The notes below the pieces were generated by a model. It did not search any database. It saw only the letters and a program-made list of their open reading frames with translations, and was not told the origin of the DNA. This document shows, piece after piece, positions 56,036-64,000 of a stretch of 64,000 nt of DNA. Each line of letters starts with the position of its first letter. Position 1 is the stretch's first letter. Position numbers and translations under genes: made by a program. Location: NCBI RefSeq assembly GCF_000003815.2, contig NW_023365706.1, positions 167,127-231,126 of the forward strand. The letters are read 5' to 3'. This DNA comes from Branchiostoma floridae (taxonomy: Eukaryota; Chordata; Leptocardii; Amphioxiformes; Branchiostomatidae).

Positions 56036-57385
56036 CTGGTATCCAGGCTAGTAGCAAAACTCCCCTGGCAAATAATTCCCCCTGTAATAGCCAGCGTGAG
56101 TCTGGTAGAGACTACTGTACTTGGCGGCCACTCCGGCCACACCTAGAGAAAATGCTTCCCCGGCCAGATGTTCTGGCCTATCAACCATCGGGGCGAAAAT
56201 TTAAATGGTCTCTGAGCCAGAGAAATACACTTTGAGCAGAAAAATAACAGAAATCACCGAGTCAATGTATCCCATATGATGCAGTAGTACACATCACCCT
56301 CTATTCTATTAGAAGACAAAATAAAAGTCTGCCTTCTTGAATTCTTTCCATGTTTTAAGAATTCTGAGGAGACGTTAAAAAGGGCCATAGCAACACATCT
56401 GCTTGGAGGTAAGAAAATAACTTCACAGCGGGGAAGGAGCATTGGGGACGGACCCGGATTCTTGTTTCCTCGCATCCTTGGGAAATAATTATTTGGCGAT
56501 TCAAACTGATACCAAGTTCCATCTCCCTATCAATTAGTCAATAAGAAGTTTGTTATGACTCAGACTACCCCGGTTAAATATCGGACGACGGACAAAGTCC
56601 AAATTATAGTCCTGGACTAAGGTCAGATAAACTGACGGGGTTCTGACGTCTGACATATATCCGGATCTCCGGAGGCAGCGCTGAATTTATAAACGTCTGT
56701 ACTACTCTGTCGCATATCATTTTCAACGAAAAACAGCAAGTGACTGTGCTGCCACACAAAATGAGCACATGATTAGTTCCTATCTTAATTCAAGTGTATT
56801 TTCTTAACGCCCCCCTCCCCCAAGCCTACAGACTAGACTGTTAGATTCACATGAAAAATATTAGACAAGAGAGTGCCATTTTGATCAAACTATTATGTCA
56901 GCAACATAAAAGAGGATACCTTACCTCATTTATCTAGCAGGGACGTGTGTTGTAGCTATATGTTGTAGCACCAGGGCGGTCCATAATTTCTGGCGGGCAG
57001 CTAGTCCGCCAAAAATCTTAACATCATAACATGGTTTCCTAGAGATCCCCATCCTAGTATATCCTGAATCTGGATGAAATAGTAGAGATGATCCCGTTCC
57101 CACCAAGAATAATCCACAGTCAGAACGCGACGATACAGGCCATAATTGAAAAACACGAAAGAAACGGCCGGCTACCATTCAAATTTGGATAAACCGCTGG
57201 TGCAGTCACATGACTGTTCTCATACCAACCCCTGTGGAGGATTATCTGGGTCACTGAGATTGGGGTGTCTTCAGTCGTTGGACCGTATAATAACAACCAG
57301 GACAGGACAGGACAGACCCATCTGAACATCTCGGTCGGGGGCAACAGATTTGAGAATCAAAGTTGGAGGCGTGTTTTGGACTCTG
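56036..57385. other. No gene recognised
   Basis: Short frames only; no splice-supported exon, RNA gene or repeat structure identified. Confidence 0.35.
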
Positions 57386-57387
57386 GA

Positions 57388-57665
57388 ACGAAAGGAGCTA
57401 TTTCAAAACTGTTTTCAGTTTTGTAAGTCTGATTGTAACCTCTTTCCATCGATGTCATCGTTGAACAGCGGGTTGCCATAACCGAAACTTCAAACTTTCA
57501 ACACTGATAACCCTAGAATAAAAGACGCTATTTCAAAACTGTTTTCAGTTTTGTAAGGTGGACTGTAACCTCTTTCCAACGATATCAATGTTAACCTGCT
57601 GGAATAGCGGGTTGCCATAATCGTAACGTGAAACTTCAAACTTTCATCATTGATGATAACTCGAA
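57388..57665 (+). repeat. Tandem duplication, about 130-150-bp unit
   Basis: ctatttcaaaactgttttca at 57399 and 57528, each followed by gttttgtaag, GTAACCTCTTTCCA and AGCGGGTTGCCATAA. Each copy contains the small hairpin CAAAACTGTTTTCAGTTTTG. Confidence 0.85.
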
Positions 57666-58257
57666 CGAAAGACGATATCCTACCTTTTTCGCTGCTCTAA
57701 ACATCTGTGATTATCACAGTAAGGCTCAAACCTGACCAAGACGACCACCCTGGGGACCGGACAAAAGCGGTCGTGCTGTACAGGTGGTACTCGCAAGAAG
57801 CGAGGTCTTTAATGTCAAATACAACACGCACACTGTAAATTGTAAATTTAACCCCAAGCTTTTATCGAGCTTTTATTCGATACATTGACTGTTTTTAAAG
57901 CTCAATATTTGTACACTAGCGTTTTAGACAGTAATGGAACTTTGATGCTGTCAGTTACCATACAAGCCTTTATGCGTCGCTGTGTTCTTGATCGCCGTTT
58001 CTGAAATAACTACGGCGCACTTTTCGAATTCGGTACGTCCCGATAGCGTACTTACCCACGGGTGAATGTACAGTACAGTTAGACAAAAGCACTCACACAG
58101 ATCTTTCTTTAAAAGGTATTAGCTACACAGATCTTTCTTTAAAAAGTATGAGGCTAAATACGTTTCAGCATTCGTTCAATTTATAATGATATAGATTTTA
58201 AATAAAACTTCTGTGACAAATAAATTCGGATTTTCTTACAACGCAATTTCCTCCCAC

Positions 58258-58905
58258 ATTACAGTAGAATGCCCCATTGACCCACCCATTGACCGCCGCC
58301 ATGTTTCTTATAAATAAAAATAAACATAACATCGTAATGGCAGTCAAAATCGGACGCAAACAGGCCGATGTCGGCACAAACTCGCTCTAGTTATCATCAA
58401 AAATCAATGAAAACGTCAATTTTGAAAATGATGCGGTCGTTATGGGTCCCAACTTGGGCCGATCGCGGTCGCGTTGGCCAGGTGGTCGTTGAGAAAAGGT
58501 CGCTGAATGCTTACGTCAATGGGGAAAAAAATCGGGACCGAGAAAAAGCGGTCGAAATGGCCAGGTGGTCGCTGAGAAGAGGTGGTCGCTCGGGCAGTTA
58601 TTACAGTAGACTGCCCCATTGACCCACCCACGTGCATCTGCGGTACCTTTATTTTAAACATAACATCGTATGGTAGTCAACGCAAACTGGCCGATTTCGG
58701 CACAAAATCTCATCGAAAATCGATGACATCTAAAAGTTTTAAATGGTGCGGTCGTTATGGGCAGGTATTTGGTCCTGTGCGGTCCCAATTTTTGGCGGTC
58801 ACGGTCGCGTCGGCCAGGTGTTCGTTGTGAAGAGGTCGCTGAATGCTTACGTCAATGGGGAAAACTTTCGGGACCGAGAAATAGCGGTCGTAATGGCCAT
58901 GTCGG
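58258..58905 (+). repeat. Tandem duplication, about 345-bp unit
   Basis: ttacagtagaatgccccatt (58259) and ttacagtagactgccccatt (58604) start two copies that both run through GCGGTCGTTATGGG and GAATGCTTACGTCAATGGGG to cgggaccgagaa. A related stretch lies at 57740-57810 (ggtcgtgctgtacaggtggt). Confidence 0.85.
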
Positions 58906-59314
58906 TTTATTCAACTGTTTTATGTTTTTTTATGACAGTTGGCCTTTAAGCCATGAAATCATCACACAAATTGATGACCTACATTTCCCGAAATTAAAGG
59001 CATTCGTCTCTTGAGGTCAGTTGAATTGTTCTTATAGATGAGGAAGAAACTTGTCGGAGCGGAACGGAGAAGCTTCATAATTACATTAGGTATTACAAAG
59101 ATGAAATGCGTTTTATGCCTTCTATAACATGCATTGGCATAATACCGGTAGTAAGACTTATACCGGTAGATTAAAAATACTGGAACTTAAAGAGATCTAC
59201 ACATGCAACAATAGTTATTTCTGAGCTTTGCACACTTCAGACATCTAGGTGTCCAATACACCATTTACAAAGCATCGATAACAATGCATTCGAAGACAAC
59301 AAGGCCAAAAGTTT

Positions 59315-59554
59315 TCAGTATCCTTTTTTTTTAATTTCGGGGTAGGCAGCTCGTCGTGGGACGAACACACTGTCACATTCATTGCCAAATTTATATAGAT
59401 CATAATTACACATGCTCACGGCACAAGACGAACATGATTCAACAAAATCTTGAATTTCTGTTGGTGACCTACAACTTATGTAAAAGTGTGAAGAACCGTT
59501 GCATAATAGCCCGGATCTACGACTGAATGGGCAAAATTGAACGTACGCAGCCAT
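59315..59554 (-). CDS. Cys-rich 79-aa frame, possible first exon
   Basis: Minus-strand ATG at 59552-59554 opens MAAYVQFCPFSRRSGLLCNG with nine Cys in 80 residues and ends after PEIKKKGY. The ATG sits just downstream of an E2F/YY1-type motif pair, typical of animal transcription starts. No domain recognised and no clear internal donor was fixed; the real coding part may be shorter and spliced. Confidence 0.33.
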   Translation of the reverse strand: MAAYVQFCPFSRRSGLLCNGSSHFYISCRSPTEIQDFVESCSSCAVSMCNYDLYKFGNECDSVFVPRRAAYPEIKKKGY

Positions 59555-59572
59555 TTTCCCGCCATTTTTATA
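59547..59572 (-). promoter_or_regulatory. E2F-like and paired YY1-like motifs at a putative start
   Basis: gcagccattttcccgccatt contains TTTCCCGC (E2F-type) and two GCCATTTT (YY1-type) matches, immediately upstream of and overlapping the minus-strand ATG at 59554. Such combinations mark TATA-less promoters. Confidence 0.35.
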
Positions 59573-59998
59573 TCTACGCTAGCAGTGAAGTGTTACGTCA
59601 TAGCGGTTGTGACGGACAGAAGTTAAATGAAAATTCTTGACAGTATACGTCCGTTTTCTCATGACATTTTGTATGCTCATGCAGGTTTATGGTTTATGCA
59701 TTTACTGACAGAAAAGGAAGGAACATCAGAGGATGTATAAATGTACATAGTGGCAGTTAATTGTGCCGTGTTTCTTCCTACCGGTATTTTGTACCCCCTC
59801 CCAACCACGCGCCCGTTCGCCGTGTAATTCCGAGGCGTGTTACAATTACAATATTACGCTTTTAGCAGGACAAGAGTGGCAGAAAAGTTACACAGAAGAA
59901 GTGGCAAGGGTAACCTATAACAGCAACATGTAACTGGAGAAAATGATGCGTTGACAATTTGTCAAATCAGTATGGCTAGAGAAATCGTCGTAAACGTA

Positions 59999-61118
59999 CA
60001 GGTGTGACAGCGTTCTCGCCCCCCCGTGATCTCGCCCCCCCGGGGGCGAAATCACTAGCGATCTCGCCCTCCCCGGCTAGTGATCTCGCCCCCCTACCTC
60101 GCCCCCCTTTAGCGATTTCGCCCCCCCCCAAAAAAACGGGTTTACATGACATTTTAGAAGTTGATTGGTATAAATCACAAAATGTAGTTTCAGAATGATA
60201 TAAGTACACGAGTTTGATACATAACTCCATTCATAGTATCAATATTAACGTAATTACATGGTAATAAGATAGTTGAACTTGTTTCAGACAAGGAGAGTTT
60301 GGTCCCTTGTATTCCCATTATTGCATATACCTGAGTCTTGACATAAGATGTATTTCATTGTATTCACCTGTCCTCAAGCAACCTATATATCTCCAATATG
60401 AAGTCTCTACAATGAAGTGACCACAAAAGAACTATGTAATGTCTTTATTAATTATGCAAATATTAGGTATTAATTAGAATAACGCACATTTTGGTATATG
60501 TGGATAAGGGATATCTTCACCTCCAACATGACTGTCTTTTCTAGTATTTAGGAACTGATGCCTTTACCCGTGTTTCTTAAGACAGGTACTATACCAGTGT
60601 TTGTGTAGCATTTAGCAACAGCTATATCAACTTGCGCGTAGATAGAGTTTATAATGAGAAACTATTATTCACGTGTGTTTTTGTTAGTGCTTTGGACATG
60701 TTTCCAGCACAAGAAAGAAAACACTGTGACAAATTGAAAACATATAGCTGACGTATTCCGTACCATAGACGGTGTTGATTTATACGTTCGCAGTAGCACT
60801 GTTTTATGCCACCTCAGCTGCAAAAATTGTCTTTTTTCATTTCAATGTCATGTTTGCACCGAACAATATAATATCGACTTTCGAGGTATGACATCTTACG
60901 GTACGGTAATAAGGTGCCATATAAGTACCAGGTAACACACCATATACGTTACTCCCCAGGTGCAGTATTATAAGTACCAGGTAGCGCACCTGTAATATGT
61001 AGTAGCCAGCTGCTCTGGAGGGGGGGGGGCGAAAACGCTAAAGGGGGGCGAAAACGCTAGTGATCTCGCCCCCCGGGGGGGCGAGATCGCCGGGGGGGCG
61101 AGATCGCTGTCACACCTG
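59999..61118. mobile_element. 1.12-kb non-autonomous DNA element with C/G-run inverted repeats
   Basis: Left end CAGGTGTGACAGCGTTCTCG and right end CGAGATCGCTGTCACACCTG are inverted repeats that extend for about 75-120 bp of CGATCTCGCCCCCC modules. TA flanks both ends (59997-59998 and 61119-61120), fitting a TA target duplication as in Tc1/mariner-type transposition. The interior is AT-rich and non-coding. Confidence 0.8.
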
Positions 61119-61123
61119 TATTA

Positions 61124-61278
61124 TGATAATAGTTGTTACACTGAACGAAACAGTGTACAACACATTTCAACAGGACGTAAGAGTAGAAAAACTGCGTTAC
61201 GTGCCCCTAGAGCGGATTCTATACCGGCGGCGCAACGACCTCAATCGTGTGTTTACACATTACGGTAGAAAATGTTAA
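61124..61278 (+). CDS. Short coding-like frame, unknown
   Basis: After the TIR element a frame reads TLNETVYNTFQQDVRVEKLR and YVPLERILYRRRNDLNRVF, ending at TAA 61276-61278. Composition looks protein-like. It may be a remnant of the element or of the LINE that follows. No family recognised. Confidence 0.15.
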
Positions 61279-61299
61279 AGGCATTACGATGCCCAGTAC

Positions 61300-62401
61300 A
61301 TCGACTTGAAGTTTTCTATCGCCAAAAAGCACGAAAAGCTGTTTTCGGTCTCAAACCTCTATTCCGCTCATCATTGACATTGTCTCCGACGGCCTTATGA
61401 ATATGAAGAATTTATGACGCATGTATTAAGTCTATCATGTTGTACTGTTGTGAAATTTGGGGTAAGGATTTTCTGAATGACAGTTGTCCTATTGAAATGA
61501 TTCAGAACAGATTCTGTAAAAATATTCTCGGAGTACAAAGGAGTTCTAGTAACTCAGCATGTAGAGCAGAGCTTGGTATATACCCAGTTGATATAGATGT
61601 TTGAATCCGTTTAGTCAAATACTGGCTACGACTCAGACAACTGCACATTTCTTCACAAGTATACGCGCTTCAGTCAAAACAACATTTACCAGAGATTAGT
61701 CGCAGGAAAAATTGGGTTCACCATGTAAAGGACATACTTAACAACAGCGGCTACTAATACATCTGGAATACAGACATCATAGACAACGGCTATTCCTGTA
61801 CAGAAGGCTGAATGACATTTACATTCAAAGTTTCTTTCACAAGTTATCTGTAGACGAAGGAAAACTTAGATTTTACAAAAACTTATATCATACGACATGG
61901 AAAACTCCTTGTACCATAGCAATTTTGAATTCCGCTCAGCGATATGTAAGTTAAAAATTACTTCGCACCCATGAGGAATAGAGAAAGGAATATATAAAAA
62001 AGCTATATGCTCATAAAAGAATTTGTAAGCAGTGCACAACGAATGCAGTGGAAAATGAAACACATTTCATCTGTGAGTGTCCCCTATTCGATGCTATAAG
62101 TAACACACTGTTTGAAAGAGCGTCCAAAATCACACCAAACTTTTCATTTTTAAAGAACACACAAAAGCCACACCTGCTAAGATCATTGAATCAATCTATC
62201 AGAGAAATTGTCAAAAAATTTCATTTTCAACTGTTTTCAAAGAAGAAGTCAAACACCACAATAGTAATGTGGGTTTTAGAATCGTATTCGATATCCTGTA
62301 TGCACGTACAATCAGTTAATCTTTGTATGTTAGAATTTAGGTTATATACACGTTTTTATGTATTTGATTTTGTTCACTTGCAATTAGCCCCATGGGCATG
62401 A
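61300..62401 (+). pseudogene. Decayed LINE 3' portion (post-RT region)
   Basis: Across several frames and stops the text reads ARKAVFGLKPLF, SIMLYCCEIWG, EMIQNRFCKNILGVQRSS, AELGIYPVDI, RLVKYWLRLRQ and CKQCTTNAVENETHFICECP. This is the order seen after the RT domain in several non-LTR retrotransposons, ending in a C-x2-C…H…C element. Stops at about 61602, 61756 and others, plus frameshifts, make it dead. Confidence 0.65.
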
Positions 62402-64000
62402 AATTGCTATAAAACATTATCATTATTCATCGATTTGAATACGTTTTATGTTACTCAAGAATGATTGCGTGTTTCACGTTTTCGTAGACGCTCTTCAGTA
62501 CTCGACGTCATAGCGCAAATTGAAATCTACAAATACGGCACCTGTAGTTATGGTACCGTTGTACCACTTGTCTTACAGCTTCTGTCTATTTCTACAGAAC
62601 GTCCTCCAAATGTTTCGTTTGGGACCACCTGTTATATAATAAACCCATAAGAGACACGTCTGTACATTCATCTGATGATAATGCAGAAACGCAAACTTTG
62701 ATATTTTTTTGCGACACCCCAGCGTATGAACTGCTCATTATTTGTACTTTGAAAGCAAACAGGGATGTTGCGAATCGGTACGGCATCCTACAAATCTTAT
62801 AGCGCATATCTAGTTTAATTACGTCAATGACAATAGCTATGAGCCACTGTGCATTATCCTGATACAAGTGGCAACCCCTGTTGCAATCGCTGTACAACCG
62901 GATGGTTCGAGTTTCTGTAAACTCTAGCCCAAACCTTCGTCGGTCGCGATTTCATGAGTGTTGACAGACGTTTAGCCGTTGCTAAGAGTAACGATACTAT
63001 TGACTTGTCGAAATTTTCTACGATACCATAGGCCAGCACCACGGTTCAGCTTCCTCCTCGTTGAGCACAAATGTGGGGTGAAATGTTGAGAGAGAATTCA
63101 GAGTGTTTCTATGGCTTTCCCAAGAACGGTATCACCGCGCCTTATGGACGATACCTAGGACAGCTTGTGAAGTGTGATATCTGGCGCTTTCACGCTTGCA
63201 AACATGCTTTGCTTTGCATTGATTAGAACTATAGCGGAAAATTTGGTTAGGTTTAACGAACGAGGTGCGGGGAATGGAAACCATTCATAGTCGCTTTTGG
63301 AAAAAAAGACAATATCATTGGCACCGGTCATAACTCGGGTACAAGGCATTGACTCAGTTAAGTAACGCCCGTTAAGACATTTACAATCTCATAGAACAAA
63401 CAGAGACGACGTTATCTATCAGCATCCGTCCATGATAGTTTCCCAACCCAGCTGCAATGATGTAATTTGTAATTTACTCCGGCAGATTGTAAAACGAGAT
63501 TTATCGTTCCAAATATCTTACTTGGCACGTTGAACAAGTGACGCAGGGATAAAATCCAACACGATTTTATGCTAACTTAATGATGAACGAAGCCCGGCTA
63601 TACCTACCAGAAGGCAAGGCGGCCAACAGGTGGTCACAGAGCTATCGTGCCTTAATTTAATTATGCCAAAATGACGATTTCAAATGTCAACTTGAGTCTT
63701 ATGAGATATCAAAAGTTCAAGCTATTCACAAGTGCTGAGAACTAATGTCGTGACCTGTTGATTCGAACATGATAGACTTGCATATTTGAGTGTCGCCCTG
63801 ATGGGAGTTTAGTTATTATTATAATATTTGTCGCACTTTAACAAAGTAACCCGTACGTAATCTCAGCTTGAAATGTCAAATGACGACTTTATTCAGTCAT
63901 GAATCCGACTCTATGACATCGATCGATGTCGAACACAAAACGTTCCTCACAGAAAGACAAGATATCAATAAATGTTTTTTCTTTTGTTGTCGTAATTTTT
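62402..64000. other. No gene recognised
   Basis: Only short frames without splice or family support on both strands. Confidence 0.4.

Overview
The window looks like a piece of a lancelet (amphioxus, Branchiostoma) nuclear genome. The evidence is short coding exons with GT-AG introns, modular animal domains (Death, SRCR, fibrinogen C-terminal/FReD), a GH5 endoglycoceramidase, CR1/Jockey-type LINEs, and several dispersed repeat families that recur across the window. The species call is inference. Exon chains were built by hand from splice motifs and phase, without transcript or homology searches.

Left part (1-9000): a possible mariner-transposase tail (1-114), an internal Death-domain exon (643-791), a 28-bp array made of a repeated tRNA-like A box, and a complete three-exon endoglycoceramidase gene (3988-6068). 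Three decayed tandem copies of its signal-peptide exon lie before it, and two decoy acceptor copies lie before exon 2.

Centre (10.9-28.2 kb): two complete FReD genes on the + strand. Gene A (10884-17418, 7 exons, 763 aa) is a predicted type II membrane protein with a repetitive Tyr-rich and acidic tail, one transmembrane helix, a coiled-coil stalk and a FReD. Gene B (21888-28211, 9 exons, 933 aa) is predicted secreted: signal peptide, angiopoietin-like Cys motif, 18-residue-repeat coiled coil with N-glycosylation sequons, Ser/Thr/Pro linker, four SRCR domains and a FReD. The FReD exons of A and B match closely. In both genes the same intron carries a 19-bp array that repeats the splice-donor junction. 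Together they look like a lectin/innate-recognition locus with one membrane-bound and one soluble receptor; that role is inferred from the families.

Right part (30-53 kb): debris and copies of the gene-B first exon (C intact, D dead with three stops, E truncated, two small dead copies), within a field of about 15 degenerate copies of the promoter-proximal sequence of these genes. Into this went a TTAA-flanked MITE whose unoccupied paralogous site is also in the window, a damaged LINE (38.0-40.6 kb) and an intact LINE ORF (40.9-43.9 kb). Two first exons of an unrelated small gene (44926-45158) sit between LINE sequences.

Far right (53-64 kb): few genes. It holds tandem duplications, a long foldback hairpin, a possible minus-strand gene start (59315-59554) with E2F/YY1-like motifs, a 1.12-kb TIR element, and a decayed LINE 3' part.
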